64,000 nucleotides of DNA, from the NCBI GenBank assembly GCA_903863885.1, contig CAIPEB010000292.1:55742-119741 (forward strand). The letters run 5' to 3'. The DNA is from an uncultured Planctomycetaceae bacterium (GTDB lineage: Bacteria > Planctomycetota > Planctomycetia > Pirellulales > Pirellulaceae). The notes beneath the pieces were generated by a model. The model worked only from the letters and a program-made list of their open reading frames with translations. It ran no database searches and was not told the DNA's origin. Numbering within the stretch: the stretch's first letter is position 1; every line of letters begins with the position of its first letter. Shown in pieces: positions 1 through 12,637 of this stretch. A program made the position numbers and the translations under genes.

Positions 1-765
1 TTCACGCAGATTGCCCAGCTCAGGTGTTGTGGCAGTCATCGCCGAAAGCACTCGATTGGCCGAATCGACCTGTCCGGCGGTCAGAGCCAGAGTCGCGAAA
101 TAGATGTTCACGCCGTCCGGCCGCGGTTTGCGCATCCGCGTGATGGCCGCAAAGGCAGCTGGTATGGCCTTTCCGGCCGCCTGCTCGTCAAACCAGACAG
201 GAAGCAGTTCCTTGGCCAGCCCCGTTGCAGGATCGCAGGCCAGATGCCGCTGCCCCGGCAACGCATTCTCGGCGCCAGGATGACGTCGCACGTATTCCAG
301 GCACCGCAGATAAGGATCCAGGGACTCTTCGCGACGCCCTGAAGCAAGCCGGGCCCACATCAGTGCCTGGGCCACCATATAGGCAGCCGGGCTGTCCCGG
401 TCGGCATAACGCGCATAGATTGCCTCGGCATGCGGAAGCAGCCCGCGATAGTCTCCGACAGACAGCCGCTGACGGATCCGGTAAAGCGGTTCGCCGACTT
501 CCGTCAGATATCGGTCGAAGTCCGCCTGCTGGCTGTCAGCAACCTTGCCCTTCTCGACTTCGTCCCAGCCCAGAACCGAACCGTCATCAAGGCGCACGCC
601 GTCCTCATCCAGCCCGCTGACCGTGCGATCGGTCAGGATCTTCAGATTGCGCAGCACGATGCGGTCTGCCGCCTGCGCCGCGACCGCAGACCCCAGCGCG
701 ACAAGAACGACGATTCCCTCGATCCACTTCGAGGTACAGCGACGGTAGAAACCGGTGCAAGTCAT
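1..765 (-). CDS. Secreted hypothetical protein, cut by left edge
   Basis: The frame reads without a stop from the ATG at 765 to the window edge, giving 255 codons with the C-terminus missing. The protein starts with a signal peptide or membrane anchor (roughly residues 14-33, hydrophobic, ending in AVAAQAA). A short beta-rich segment follows, with the pattern RIVLRNLKIL..DGSVLGWDEV, and then alanine-rich helical sequence resembling TPR-like helices. This fits an exported protein of a planctomycete type, but I recognise no catalytic motif and assign no function. The opposite strand has only shorter, compositionally poor frames here. Confidence 0.6.
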   Translation of the reverse strand, partial: MTCTGFYRRCTSKWIEGIVVLVALGSAVAAQAADRIVLRNLKILTDRTVSGLDEDGVRLDDGSVLGWDEVEKGKVADSQQADFDRYLTEVGEPLYRIRQRLSVGDYRGLLPHAEAIYARYADRDSPAAYMVAQALMWARLASGRREESLDPYLRCLEYVRRHPGAENALPGQRHLACDPATGLAKELLPVWFDEQAAGKAIPAAFAAITRMRKPRPDGVNIYFATLALTAGQVDSANRVLSAMTATTPELGNLRE

Positions 766-1058
766 GAATTTGCAGATCAGACACGGCCCCTTGTGCCCCG
801 GCTCGAAAGATGAATCGCCCCAGGGACCACAGGTGAATTGTACCGAAGTCTGATCGCAGTCAACAGAGAACGAACGCTTGCACCGAGGAAGCAGCGGAAA
901 TCCGAAATGCCGTCAGTCAATGAAGGAATTACAACTGAAGGCCTGATCCCATCACGGAACCCCAGCAAATAACCCAGGTTCCCAGCACCCGTGCCAGCGG
1001 CCAGCTATCAACTGCTTGCGCGACTTGCAGAACTCGAGCGGCCCCTGGCCAAATGAAA

Positions 1059-1370
1059 TCAATGCATCCAATGACGCGGAGCAACAACCCATACGGCCGC
1101 GTGCGGCAACAGGCCGCGAGAGGACCGGTCGCTGCCACCTGCGATGGAAACTGCGGCCTCGGAAGCATCGCCGCTGTGCCGCCACGGAGTGGACTTGATC
1201 ACGGCGGGAACAGCCTCATTCCAGGTTGTCGAGAACCCTGCCCGGGATTCCCGCAGACTTTGAAACGCGTGATACCCGACCAGCGGCGTACCGAGAATCA
1301 GCCATACAACGCAAACGACGCCGAACGTATCCACGGTGGCCGCACTAAGGGCTTGGCAAAACATCTTCAT
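1059..1370 (-). CDS. Possible small single-pass membrane protein
   Basis: A 103-residue frame opens at the ATG at 1370 and is preceded by AGGAG eight bases upstream, a good ribosome binding site. Residues 13-35 form one clear hydrophobic segment (VDTFGVVCVVWLILGTPLVG), and the rest is polar. The frame stays open further upstream, but those codons look non-coding, so the site decides the start. No family is recognised. The alternative is that 766-1652 holds no gene at all, and composition alone does not settle it. Confidence 0.35.
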   Translation of the reverse strand: MKMFCQALSAATVDTFGVVCVVWLILGTPLVGYHAFQSLRESRAGFSTTWNEAVPAVIKSTPWRHSGDASEAAVSIAGGSDRSSRGLLPHAAVWVVAPRHWMH

Positions 1371-1530
1371 TAAATTGGCTCCTGCGATATGCTCAAGACC
1401 CGGAGCAGACGGGCCGGCGTCCTTGCCTGACAACCACTTAAAGAGCAAGTGCCGTGCCGAAGCTTGCCGGCCTCTTACCCTTGGGCCGTCAATCCGAAGC
1501 GGGCTAACGGTTTGTGCGTTGTGCGACTGC

Positions 1531-1560
1531 CTGACGTATCGATGGGTTGGATTGTATAAC
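1531..1560 (+). promoter_or_regulatory. Candidate sigma-70-like promoter for the helicase gene
   Basis: CTGACG at 1531-1536 and TATAAC at 1555-1560 are separated by 18 bases. The -10 box matches the consensus at five of six positions. A start near 1567 would give a leader of about 85 bases before the ATG at 1653. Confidence 0.4.
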
Positions 1561-1652
1561 TGACACATGCTTGCGTCGAAAATTCAACTTACGACCCGCA
1601 CCTCCGCGCAAGACGCTCGGTCTCTCACGTCCCGAGGAAGCAAAGGGCGCCC

Positions 1653-3953
<2,301 letters not shown>

Positions 3954-3974
3954 CCGGGGAGGCCAACGGCGGCG

Positions 3975-5279
3975 TTACTTCGTCGGCCCGCCGAGCGGGT
4001 TGTCGGAAGCCGGACGCTGACGCGACTGATCCAGACGCGTCTCTTCGCGAACGATCGTCTCGATCGTCGATTGACGGGGCGATTCGGGCAGCGAGGGAGG
4101 CGTGCCGCCAGGCGATTCGGGAATCAGCTTCGCCGTCGAATTCGGCTTGCCCCCCGACTTCTCCTGCTTCATCGCAAATCGCTTCTTTGCGAGATTGACG
4201 CGAGCGGACAGCACCGATCGGAAACTGAACGACACCGCCTGGCGTTCAGCCATCGGCTGCAGGTACCGAATCACTTCGCCGGCCGTCTGGATGCGGTTCT
4301 TGGGGTGCTTGGCCATCATCTTGGTAACGATCGCCGCGAGCCTTGGCGGAATGTCGGTGCGAAGTTCCTGGACGGGTCTGGCCTGCTTTTTCAGATGCGC
4401 CCGCAGTTTCTTGGCGGTGGTGTCGTAAGGAAACGGCACCTTGCCGGTCAACGCGAAATAGAGCGTGCAGCCGAGACTGTAGAGGTCGGCGCGGTGATCG
4501 ATCTTGTAACTGTCGACATATTGTTCCGGCGAGATATAGTCGGCCGTTCCCAGACGGTTCTGGCCGAAGATCATCGCCATCGAGAACTCTTCGTCGTTCT
4601 CGTCCACCATCGCGAGGCCGAAATCCAGTATCTTCACGGTGCCGTCGGCCGTGATGAGCAGGTTTTCGGGCTTGATGTCGCGATGTATGAGCCCTTGCCC
4701 GTGAGCATATTCAAGCGCTGTCGCGGCCTGCATCACGATATCGCAGGCCTGATGCCAGTCGATCCTCCGCTTCAGCACCAGCAACTCGAACAGATTGATC
4801 CCGCGCACCAGTTCCATCACGACGTAGTGGATCGTGCCGTAGATATCCTCGGACCTGCGCAGGGCGTGCGTGCGAACGATGTTCGGGTGGTTCAACCGCA
4901 TTCCGGCCTGCGCTTCCAGCTGGAAGCGAGCCAGCGTACCCGAATCGCGGCGGCACTCGTCCGGCAGCACCTTCAGCGCCACTCGCCATTTCGTTTCGAT
5001 CTCTTCGGCGATGTAGACCCAGCCCATCCCGCCGGCGCCGAGCACCTCGAGCAACTTGTAGCCGTCGATGACCAGCCCGCGCGGATTGCCATCAAGCAGT
5101 CGCTGGGCCTGGAATCGCGTGAGAAAACCGTCTTCGACCAGCACGGCAGCGATCGATTCGGGGGTCGGGTCGGCCAATTGCGAGATTGTGATCGCGGCGT
5201 CCTTAAGGTCGTCCACCGCGAGCAGACGGCTTCGCTGAAGCTGTACGAGAAAATCGTGCGTAGGCCGGGAAACCGCCAT
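3975..5279 (-). CDS. PknB-like serine/threonine protein kinase
   Basis: This 434-residue Hanks-type kinase has the glycine loop GAGGMGWVY, the lysine of VALKVL, the catalytic loop HRDIKPENLL, the DFGLA motif and the activation-segment signature GTADYISPEQ. About 65 residues before the kinase domain match the planctomycete-type N-terminal extension (LVQLQRSRLL..FQAQRLLDG). No transmembrane helix is seen, so it is likely cytosolic. The C-terminal 90 residues are proline- and serine-rich and probably disordered. The frame continues upstream to a TTG at 5342, but the ATG at 5279 is the better start. The partner or substrate cannot be read from the context. Confidence 0.92.
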   Translation of the reverse strand: MAVSRPTHDFLVQLQRSRLLAVDDLKDAAITISQLADPTPESIAAVLVEDGFLTRFQAQRLLDGNPRGLVIDGYKLLEVLGAGGMGWVYIAEEIETKWRVALKVLPDECRRDSGTLARFQLEAQAGMRLNHPNIVRTHALRRSEDIYGTIHYVVMELVRGINLFELLVLKRRIDWHQACDIVMQAATALEYAHGQGLIHRDIKPENLLITADGTVKILDFGLAMVDENDEEFSMAMIFGQNRLGTADYISPEQYVDSYKIDHRADLYSLGCTLYFALTGKVPFPYDTTAKKLRAHLKKQARPVQELRTDIPPRLAAIVTKMMAKHPKNRIQTAGEVIRYLQPMAERQAVSFSFRSVLSARVNLAKKRFAMKQEKSGGKPNSTAKLIPESPGGTPPSLPESPRQSTIETIVREETRLDQSRQRPASDNPLGGPTK

Positions 5280-5686
5280 ACCAGATGCCCAATTGAAGAA
5301 GCCGCCGGCCGGTTGGTACTCGGTCCTGTGAGATAAGGCCAACCGTTGCCTTCTATTCTAGCTGCGTTCCCCAAATGATTCATCAGGGGAATTCCGAAAT
5401 GCCGCGGTGACGCCGCACCGGATGAACAGCCCGGTTCCGTCGGTCGCCGGACTTTGCGCGAAATACGAACATCCTGACGTTTAAATCCACAGGACTCCCG
5501 ACCGCAGCACGTGGCCCCTATAATTCTACCGCCGTCCGCATTCCGCGGATGGCCGCATTCCGAAGCGAAATCGATCCGCAACTGCGATTCCCTTCCTCTG
5601 GCCAGAATGTCTTGAGAGGCCGGATTTCCTCGAGATGTTGGCATCAGGGCGATCGCGCGCGGCGTTTCCAAGGTGACCAAACTCGC
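5280..5686. other. Divergent intergenic region with promoter-like boxes
   Basis: The region separates the kinase (minus) from the YgiQ gene (plus). On the plus strand a perfect TATAAT lies at 5519-5524 with a poor -35 box, which would give a leader of about 155 bases. On the minus strand TAGAAT at 5360-5355 could serve the kinase. No gene is supported here. Confidence 0.4.
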
Positions 5687-7759
5687 ATGACGAATCCGCC
5701 CGCAGCCGGCCGATTTGCCCCGAACCCGGGGCTCGACGCTCTGCTCCGCATACCTCCGCGAGTGCCCGACGCGGCGGATCCGCAGCCCGCTCCACTGCCC
5801 TTGCCGATGTCCGCCGCCGAGGCTACTGCGCGGGGGTGGGATGAGCTGGATGTGGTCTTCGTCACCGGAGATGCGTACATCGATCATCCCAGCTTCGCCA
5901 TGGCAATTCTCGGACGCGTGCTGGAAGCAGCCGGTTATCGCGTGGGAATGGTCGCCCAGCCGGACTGGCAGTCCTGTGCCGAATGGCGGCAGTTCGGACG
6001 GCCTCGGCTGTTCTTTGCGATCAGCGCCGGCAACATGGACTCGATGATCAACCACTACACGGCCAACAAGAAGGTCCGCAACGACGATGCTTACTCGCCC
6101 GGCGGACGGATCGGCACGCGGCCCGATCGCGCGACGCTGGCCTATTGCCAGAGGGCTCGCGAGGCATTTCACGGCGTGCCGGTAATTGCCGGCGGAGTCG
6201 AGGCTTCGCTGCGCCGCCTGGCACACTATGACTACTGGAGCGACCGGGTCCGCCGCTCGATCCTGCTCGATGCGAAGGCCGACCTGGTGGTCTTTGGAAT
6301 GGGTGAGGACGCGATCCTCGAGATTGCCGAGCGACTCGCATCGGGGCAGAGCGTTCGGGACCTGCGCGACATGCGGGGAGTAGCTTATGCCATGGGCGCA
6401 TCGGAGTCGCCGCCCGATGACGCGGTCGTGCTTCCCTCGCACGAAGACGTTTCCCGCGACAAGATGCTGTTCGCCGAAGCCACTCGGACAATTCACAACG
6501 AAACCAATCCTTTCAACGCACGCCGCCTGGTGCAGTGGCACGGCCGTCAGGCCGTCGTCTGCAATCCGCCCCGGTTCCCGCTTCCCAAGGCGGCGATGGA
6601 CCGCATTTACGGTCTGCCGTACACGCGGCGGCCGCACCCCCGTTACCGCGAGAACATCCCCGCCTTCGACATGATCAAGGACTCCGTCACGATCATGCGG
6701 GGCTGCTTCGGCGGATGCACGTTCTGCTCGATTACCGCCCACCAGGGCCGCATCATCCAGTCGCGGAGCCGCCAGTCGATCCTGCAGGAAATCCGCCACA
6801 TGGCCGAGGATCCGCAGTTCAAGGGAGTGGTCAGCGATATCGGCGGCCCGACCGCCAACATGTACCAGATGCGATGCAGCCGCCCCGAAGTCGAAGCCGT
6901 CTGTCGTCGGCAATCGTGCGTCCATCCGACAATCTGCAAGCTGCTCAATACCGACCATGGGCCGCTGATCCAGTTGATGAAAGCCGCGCGCAACACGCCG
7001 GGCATCAAGAAAGTGCTTGTTTCCAGCGGAATACGCATGGATCTCGCCAACGGCTCGCCCGAATACCTGCATGAACTGGCCAGCCATCACGTGGGCGGTC
7101 TGCTCAAGGTCGCGCCCGAACATACGGACGAAGACGTGCTGCGACTCATGAGAAAACCGGATTCCAGAGAGTTCGAGAAATTCAGCCGGCGATTCGCCCG
7201 GGAATCCCAGCGCGCCGGCAAGAAGCAGCATCTGGTTCCTTACTACATCGCCAGCCATCCCGGCAGCGACCTGAGCGCGATGGTCGACCTCGCCGTTTTC
7301 CTCAAACGAAACGGATACCGGCCCGATCAAGTCCAGGACTTTATTCCGGCTCCGATGGATGTCGCGACGGCCATGTATTACACGGGGATCGACCCGTTCA
7401 CACGCAAACCGGTCGCGGTCGCTCGAAATCTGCGGGACCGCAAGATGCAGCGGGCGCTGCTGCAGTTCTTCAAACCCGAGAACTACTTCGAGGTGCGGCA
7501 GGCCCTCGAGCAGGCGGGGCGCGAAGACCTGATCGGCAGCGGGTGCGACTGCCTGATTCCCGCCAAGCCTCCGCAGGCGGCGCTAATCCAACGCCGCCAG
7601 CGCGAGAATGCTCAACTGCGGGGCGAGCACGTCCGTTCGCCGCAAAAGCAGGCCAGGCCCCCCAGGGCCCGGAAGAAACAGTCTCGGCATGCACCGGGCC
7701 CCGGTTATCGTCCGGACACCCGAAAGGCCAGGCCGAAACCGAAAGACCGGCCATCGTGA
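5687..7759 (+). CDS. ygiQ: YgiQ family radical SAM protein
   Basis: This 690-residue protein has the YgiQ signature early ([20 protein letters not shown]), a radical SAM cluster motif CFGGCTFC with cysteines at about residues 340, 344 and 347, and the central block [19 protein letters not shown]. Length and order match the family (UPF0313), whose reaction is unknown. The last 80 residues are rich in lysine, arginine and proline, perhaps for nucleic-acid contact. The frame is open to 5549, but AAGGTGA just before the ATG at 5687 and the usual family N-terminus favour this start. Confidence 0.92.
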   Translation: MTNPPAAGRFAPNPGLDALLRIPPRVPDAADPQPAPLPLPMSAAEATARGWDELDVVFVTGDAYIDHPSFAMAILGRVLEAAGYRVGMVAQPDWQSCAEWRQFGRPRLFFAISAGNMDSMINHYTANKKVRNDDAYSPGGRIGTRPDRATLAYCQRAREAFHGVPVIAGGVEASLRRLAHYDYWSDRVRRSILLDAKADLVVFGMGEDAILEIAERLASGQSVRDLRDMRGVAYAMGASESPPDDAVVLPSHEDVSRDKMLFAEATRTIHNETNPFNARRLVQWHGRQAVVCNPPRFPLPKAAMDRIYGLPYTRRPHPRYRENIPAFDMIKDSVTIMRGCFGGCTFCSITAHQGRIIQSRSRQSILQEIRHMAEDPQFKGVVSDIGGPTANMYQMRCSRPEVEAVCRRQSCVHPTICKLLNTDHGPLIQLMKAARNTPGIKKVLVSSGIRMDLANGSPEYLHELASHHVGGLLKVAPEHTDEDVLRLMRKPDSREFEKFSRRFARESQRAGKKQHLVPYYIASHPGSDLSAMVDLAVFLKRNGYRPDQVQDFIPAPMDVATAMYYTGIDPFTRKPVAVARNLRDRKMQRALLQFFKPENYFEVRQALEQAGREDLIGSGCDCLIPAKPPQAALIQRRQRENAQLRGEHVRSPQKQARPPRARKKQSRHAPGPGYRPDTRKARPKPKDRPS

Positions 7760-7926
7760 CGCCATGAATCGAAAAGCTTCTTGCGTCCGCGCATTCGCTC
7801 GGCGGCCCGAGCGGATATAATAGAGGCGGTTGAGGTTGATTCGGCGACTTTTCGGTTCCGCTAGCGAGAACCGTCTGGTCGATGGGGCTGTTCAGATCTT
7901 CCCTTCTTTCTCCGCGAACAACAGCC

Positions 7927-8586
7927 ATGACCCTGAAACTCCGAGTGCTGCATGGCAAACTCCAGAACCGTGAAGGCGAGAATGCCGGAATGGAAGTCCG
8001 CGTGCGCGGTCCGGTGTTTGTGATCGGCAGCGATTCCGATTGCTCGATGTGCTGCCGCAGCCGGTCGATCAGCCCGCACCACTGCGAGATCCGCATGGAA
8101 CCACAGGGCGCGGTGGTCCGCGATCTGTACAGCGGCACGGGCACCTTCGTAAACGACGAGCGAGTCGACCACGAACGGGTGCTGGAGGCAGGCGACCGCT
8201 TGCGAGTCGGCCGAATTGAATTCTCAGTGATCGTCGAGCAGGTCGGCGCTCCAACCGTCAACGATCGCTTGCGATCGCAGAAAGCCAAACCCGACGCCGT
8301 CGCGGAATACATCAGCGATCTGCTGTTCGAGGAAGACGAGAAAGAGCGCAACCGGCGTTTCGAAGACCCCGAAACCCGCCGCTTCAAGGTGGAAAACGCC
8401 GGCTCCAAGGCCAAAGAAGACGACGCGAAAACCGCAAGCACCGAGGCGGAACCGACCAAGAAGTTGACGCGTCCGGCCAAAAAGCCCCCGACAAAACTGC
8501 CTTCCCCCCCGCCGTTCAGCGCTTCCAGCAGTGAAAAAGCAGCGGAAGAGACGCTGAACCGGGTCTTCTTCAAAGGCAAACGCTGA
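7927..8586 (+). CDS. FHA domain protein
   Basis: A 219-residue protein with one forkhead-associated domain at residues 1-100. The phosphothreonine-binding features are visible: a GSDSDC strand in place of the common GR, SISPHHCEI, and LYSGTGTFVNDERV. After the domain come about 115 lysine- and alanine-rich residues that look disordered. FHA domains bind phosphothreonine peptides, so this is a plausible adaptor in kinase signalling. A Ser/Thr kinase gene lies about 2.6 kb upstream on the other strand, and any link between them is inference. The ATG at 7927 begins the conserved domain; a frame-internal ATG at 7882 is possible. Confidence 0.85.
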   Translation: MTLKLRVLHGKLQNREGENAGMEVRVRGPVFVIGSDSDCSMCCRSRSISPHHCEIRMEPQGAVVRDLYSGTGTFVNDERVDHERVLEAGDRLRVGRIEFSVIVEQVGAPTVNDRLRSQKAKPDAVAEYISDLLFEEDEKERNRRFEDPETRRFKVENAGSKAKEDDAKTASTEAEPTKKLTRPAKKPPTKLPSPPPFSASSSEKAAEETLNRVFFKGKR

Positions 8587-8788
8587 GCCGACCGTCCCCG
8601 CGACGCTCCGCAACCCAAGCTGCGACAACGGTTCGCAGGTCCCGGTACCGATGCAGTGGCCGGAACAGCATCGAAAAACCTCACTGCCAAAAACTGCGGC
8701 TGTCCCCTTTTCGATCGGCCTCTCCGCGGTGAAACTCACGCCTGAAGTAACGCGAGACGACGGGTCTTCAGCGAGGAGGACAGAGGCC

Positions 8789-9343
8789 GTGTACGACAAG
8801 CAAGCATTGGTGGCGATCCTGCGGGAAAAAGCTCTTCGGTTCGGCGATTTCACACTCGCCTCCGGCAAGAAGGCGTCTTTCTATCTCGATTGCCGCAAAG
8901 TGACTCTCGATTCGCGAGGCGCCAACCTGATTGCCGAAGGCATGCTTGACCTGCTCGGAGCCTCGATGCCCGATGCGGTGGGCGGAATGGCGATCGGCGC
9001 GGATCCGATCACCGCGGCCGTCATCACCGTTGCCGGGCAGAGAGGCCTTCACATGAAGGGCTTCATTGTCCGCAAGGAAGCCAAATCGCACGGGACGGGA
9101 CGCGATGTGGAAGGTCCGGTGGAAAAGGGAGACCGCGTCTACATCGTCGAGGACACGGTGACCACCGGAGGCAGCTCACTGCTGGCCATCGAAAAGGCCG
9201 AGGCGGCCGGCCTCCAAGTGCTGGGCGTGCTGGCAGTAATCGATCGCCTTGAGGGCGGGCGTGAAGCGTTTGCCGCACGCGGCTACTCGCTCCAGACTCT
9301 GCTGACGGTGCGGGATTTCGGAATCGAGCCGGCCGCCGGCTGA
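8789..9343 (+). CDS. pyrE: Orotate phosphoribosyltransferase
   Basis: This 184-residue enzyme attaches ribose phosphate from PRPP to orotate, giving OMP in pyrimidine synthesis. Seen are ALRFGDFTLASGKKASFYLD at the N-terminus (orotate side), the lysine-rich FIVRKEAKSHG loop, and the PRPP-binding motif VYIVEDTVTTGGS. The start is GTG at 8789, fixed by AGGAGGA eight bases upstream, the best ribosome binding site in this part of the window. In-frame codons before it lack family similarity. No other pyr gene is adjacent. Confidence 0.95.
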   Translation: MYDKQALVAILREKALRFGDFTLASGKKASFYLDCRKVTLDSRGANLIAEGMLDLLGASMPDAVGGMAIGADPITAAVITVAGQRGLHMKGFIVRKEAKSHGTGRDVEGPVEKGDRVYIVEDTVTTGGSSLLAIEKAEAAGLQVLGVLAVIDRLEGGREAFAARGYSLQTLLTVRDFGIEPAAG

Positions 9344-9584
9344 ACGAAGCCGACCGCCGATGAAGGCGGCATTTCCGGCCTAATCGCGACAACAGTTTTC
9401 GTCGGCAACATCCGATAACATTCGATGCCCGAGGTTGCAGGGCCTTCGTTCTCTGTCCGCGATTCCTCTGCGGCACGGGCCGTCGGAACGCTTGCTATTC
9501 GCGCAAAGTCCAGCGGGAGCGGGTCATTCACCCGGCGCGGCCGCACCGCTGTGGCCGGCGGTCCTACCGCCCTGTGGGTATTCC

Positions 9585-10250
9585 ATGGAATCGTCGCTGC
9601 ATCGCCAGCTGAAAGAACTGTACGCCGACCGCGGGTCGCAACTCGAGGCCCGGCTGGATCAGTATCGAATTGACGTGATCTGCGACGGCGAGTTGATTGA
9701 AATCCAGCACGGCTCGCTGGCGGCGATCCGCGATAAGGTCCGCCGACTGCTCGAATCGCACCCCGTGCTCGTGGTCAAACCGATCATCGTCCGCAAACAG
9801 CTCATTCGGCAGGACGCCCGGGGCGGATCGGTGATCAGTCGCCGCCAAAGCCCGAAACGAGGAACGATACTTGATCTGTTCCACGAACTGGTTCACTTCA
9901 CGCGGGTGTTCCCGCACGAGAACCTGGCACTTGAAGTCCCTCTGATCGACGTCGAAGAATTGCGGTTCCCGGGACATGGCCGGCGGCGACGGCGGCGGGA
10001 CAACGACCATCAGGTCGAAGACCAGAGACTGACGCATCTGCACCGCATCCACCGCTTCCGCACCGCAACCGATCTGAAGCGATTGCTCCCCGACGCACTG
10101 CCGATGACCTTTCACACAGGCCAGTTGGCCGAGTCGCTGGGAATCGCTCGCTGGGTCGCTCAGCGGGTGGCCTACTGCCTGCGGCAAACGGGTGCCGCGA
10201 CTGAAGTCGGCAAAGAGGGCAACTCGAGACTGTACCGTCTCTGCGGATAG
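9585..10250 (+). CDS. Hypothetical protein with nuclease-like N-terminus
   Basis: The 221-residue protein begins ESSLHRQLKELYADRG and then shows RLDQYRIDVICDGELIEIQ, which resembles the beta-hairpin core of PD-(D/E)XK nucleases: an Asp in RIDV, then EIQ where E-x-K is usual. The C-terminal 90 residues (ATDLKRLLPDALPMTF.. LAESLGIARWVAQRVAYCLRQTG) read like a winged helix-turn-helix. The middle has an arginine-rich stretch. A fold call from short motifs is weak, and activity is unproven because the usual Lys is replaced. Upstream in-frame codons from 9435 are low complexity, so the ATG at 9585 is chosen. Confidence 0.6.
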   Translation: MESSLHRQLKELYADRGSQLEARLDQYRIDVICDGELIEIQHGSLAAIRDKVRRLLESHPVLVVKPIIVRKQLIRQDARGGSVISRRQSPKRGTILDLFHELVHFTRVFPHENLALEVPLIDVEELRFPGHGRRRRRRDNDHQVEDQRLTHLHRIHRFRTATDLKRLLPDALPMTFHTGQLAESLGIARWVAQRVAYCLRQTGAATEVGKEGNSRLYRLCG

Positions 10251-10379
10251 AGACGTTCAACTCCTGGATTCGCCGCGCAGGTGTGCACGAGCGAACCGGA
10301 CAGTTTGGAATTACTGCAGCGCGCGCATGGACCGCACCAAAAAAGCGCATGTCATACACACATCGACGGCTCAGTCGCC

Positions 10380-11159
10380 TTAAGCGCGGGCGCGGGCTTT
10401 GGTGCGGGCTTCTCGGAGTCCGCGGCTCAGGATATCGCGCAGCAAGGGCGAATAGTCTTCGTACTTGGTGCGATCGGGCGGCCCGTCGGTGTACTGATAA
10501 ATCGCGTCGCGGGGCTTTTTGCCCAGAGCCAGCAACGTGGAACTGACCGTTCCGCGATCGCGGTCGCGAATCACCATGCCGGGGCGTCCGGGGGCTGAAG
10601 CGGGACGAGCAAAGACCTTGCTGGCCACCGCGAGGAATTTCACTGGGGAATCAAGCGTTTGCAGGGTCAGCAATCGCTGCGCCAGCTTCACTCGCTCGTC
10701 GCGGGTGTCGTTGAGGTCCCCGTTGCTGATGATGCTCAGCCCTTCCTCCAACTCAACCGCTTCGTAATCATCGCCGCCGTGGACGATCCAGCCGCTTTCC
10801 GAGTCGGCAATCACGAAGTTCACGCCGTCATATTTGCCGCTGGAGAGTTCATCCAACGCCATGTCAACGGCCCGTTGCGACGACCCGCACCGCAACAATT
10901 CGCGGCACAGCGTTCCGCGCGACTCAGGGCGCGGCGGCGGGGACAATTTCGGCCGATTGCATGCCGCGACAAACAATCCATGCTGATTGACACCCAGCCA
11001 CGTCCCGCCAGCCTTCTGATCTGAACCGCTCAACACGCGGGGCTTGCCGGATTGTATCGATGGCGGCAAAGAAGCCCGCTCAAACAGTTCTTCTCGATTG
11101 GCTGCAACCAAGATTGGCGTCTCGGACACCAGTTGGTACTGAATGGCAAGGATGCACAT
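10380..11159 (-). CDS. NRDE/TANGO2 family protein
   Basis: This 259-residue protein has the family N-terminus MCILAI, the NRDE-type motif written here as ANREELFER, then GGTWLGVNQHGLFVA. The family is predicted to have an Ntn-hydrolase fold with Cys2 as the candidate nucleophile. Its reaction is not settled, with links to haem or lipid handling in other systems. The start at 11159 places Cys at position 2, and an in-frame ATG 11 codons earlier would not. The neighbours do not point to a pathway. Confidence 0.82.
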   Translation of the reverse strand: MCILAIQYQLVSETPILVAANREELFERASLPPSIQSGKPRVLSGSDQKAGGTWLGVNQHGLFVAACNRPKLSPPPRPESRGTLCRELLRCGSSQRAVDMALDELSSGKYDGVNFVIADSESGWIVHGGDDYEAVELEEGLSIISNGDLNDTRDERVKLAQRLLTLQTLDSPVKFLAVASKVFARPASAPGRPGMVIRDRDRGTVSSTLLALGKKPRDAIYQYTDGPPDRTKYEDYSPLLRDILSRGLREARTKARARA

Positions 11160-11457
11160 GTGCAGACTCTCAAGCAAAAAGGCTTTCGGCAACCAGGCCG
11201 CACCGTGTTCTTCCGTCCCCTCTTGCAGGCAGGAAGCCCCTTCACGGTCAGACCAATGTAAGCGGATTCCCAGCGCGATAACACCCCTCCTAAGGGTGGC
11301 TAAGTCGAGTTTCTAAAGCCGTCCAACACTACAAAACCAGCGGTGCAAAGGGATTCAATCTTGTGAAAGACTTTCCCAAGTTCTAACTTGATGTCTTAGT
11401 CCTCTCCCCTTTGCTCCTTTTGCTGGAGCACAACGGCTGGGGCACAGCGAGACAGAC
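11160..11457. other. Divergent intergenic region, nothing firm
   Basis: This stretch separates the NRDE gene (minus) and the oxidoreductase gene (plus). It is AT-richer than its surroundings. A weak plus-strand pair, TTGTGA then TAACTT 17 bases later, lies near 11363-11391, but the -10 box matches poorly. No tRNA fold or gene was found. Confidence 0.3.
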
Positions 11458-12555
11458 ATGGTTCGTATTGGCATTGTTGGGGCCGGCGCGGTCAGCGACT
11501 ACCATCATGTGCCGGGCATTCGGCTTGATTCACGCGCCGAACTGGTTGCGGCGTGCGACCAGGACCGTGCGCTGCTGGAACGACGCCGGAAAGATTGGCA
11601 AATTGATCACATTACGATGGATTATCGGGAGATCTGCGCCGACCCCGACGTCGATGCGATCATCATTGCAACTCCCAACTGCACCCATTTGCCGATAAGC
11701 CTCGAAGCGGCGGCCAACGGGAAGCACATCCTCTGCGAAAAGCCGCTGGGACTGAATGCGGAAGAAGTTCGCCGGATGTACCACGCGGCCAGAGACGCCG
11801 GCGTGGTGCACATGACGGCGTTTACCTATCGCTTCGCCCCCTCGATGCGGTATCTCAAATCTCTCGTGGCAACGGGACAGCTGGGAGAACCAAGGCACTT
11901 TCGCAGTCAACGGTTCCTGGACTGGCCCGAAACCAGTTGGGGCTGGCGTCAGTACAAGGCCCAGGCGGGCGCCGGCGACCTGTTCGACATGACGATACAT
12001 CGCCTGGACTTCGCGATCGATCTCGTCGGGCCGCTGCAGCGAATAAGCGGTGCAGTGGCTCGGTTTGCGCCGCGGACCGTCACACGGGAGGGCACTGCGT
12101 GCGCCCCCTCGGAAGTCGACGATTGGTCCTGCCTGATCGGCGAGTTTCAATCGGGCTGCGTCGGAGTCTGGGAAGGCACGACGCTCGCGAAAGGATACGG
12201 ATTGAACGGTTTTGGGCACGAGTGGGCGGAGATTAACGGATCCGAAGCGTCGGCCGTGTACCGATTGCACGAACCGAACACACTGCTGCTGGGCCGCAGC
12301 GGCCATGACCTGGCGCCGGTGCCCGTTCCCCCAGAGTTTCTTGCACCGACCGGCAGTCCGCGAGACCCTGCCGTGGGCGAGCCCGCCCGAGTTTTCCGTT
12401 ATGATCTTGTTTGGGAATTCGTCTCGGCGATCGTCGAACGGCGCCCGGCGAACCCCAGCTTCTATGACGGTTTGCGGGCGCAGGTGGTTGCCGATGCCGT
12501 ATTAAAGTCGCACGCGCAACGCACCTGGGTAGACATCCCCGACGAACCCCGTTGA
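11458..12555 (+). CDS. Gfo/Idh/MocA family oxidoreductase
   Basis: A 365-residue NAD(P)-dependent sugar or polyol dehydrogenase. The N-terminal Rossmann motif is VRIGIVGAGAVSDYHHVPG, followed by DAIIIATPNCTHLP and the family motif CEKPLG near residue 98. The C-terminal domain contains AGAGDLFDMTIHRLDFAIDL, which carries the expected Asp and His around residue 180. Length fits the family. Substrate cannot be inferred. It precedes fabH by 82 bases on the same strand, so co-transcription is possible. Confidence 0.93.
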   Translation: MVRIGIVGAGAVSDYHHVPGIRLDSRAELVAACDQDRALLERRRKDWQIDHITMDYREICADPDVDAIIIATPNCTHLPISLEAAANGKHILCEKPLGLNAEEVRRMYHAARDAGVVHMTAFTYRFAPSMRYLKSLVATGQLGEPRHFRSQRFLDWPETSWGWRQYKAQAGAGDLFDMTIHRLDFAIDLVGPLQRISGAVARFAPRTVTREGTACAPSEVDDWSCLIGEFQSGCVGVWEGTTLAKGYGLNGFGHEWAEINGSEASAVYRLHEPNTLLLGRSGHDLAPVPVPPEFLAPTGSPRDPAVGEPARVFRYDLVWEFVSAIVERRPANPSFYDGLRAQVVADAVLKSHAQRTWVDIPDEPR

Positions 12556-12637
12556 CCTCCTTAGTTAATCAAACACCTTAGTCGACCCCCGCCTCCCTTG
12601 TCCTGCCTTCACCGACTGCCCCGACTAGAAAGTTAAC

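Noticed and set aside
4973..7330. Long minus-strand frame over the YgiQ gene
   Set aside because: The YgiQ motifs are on the plus strand and the antisense protein shows no fold or family.
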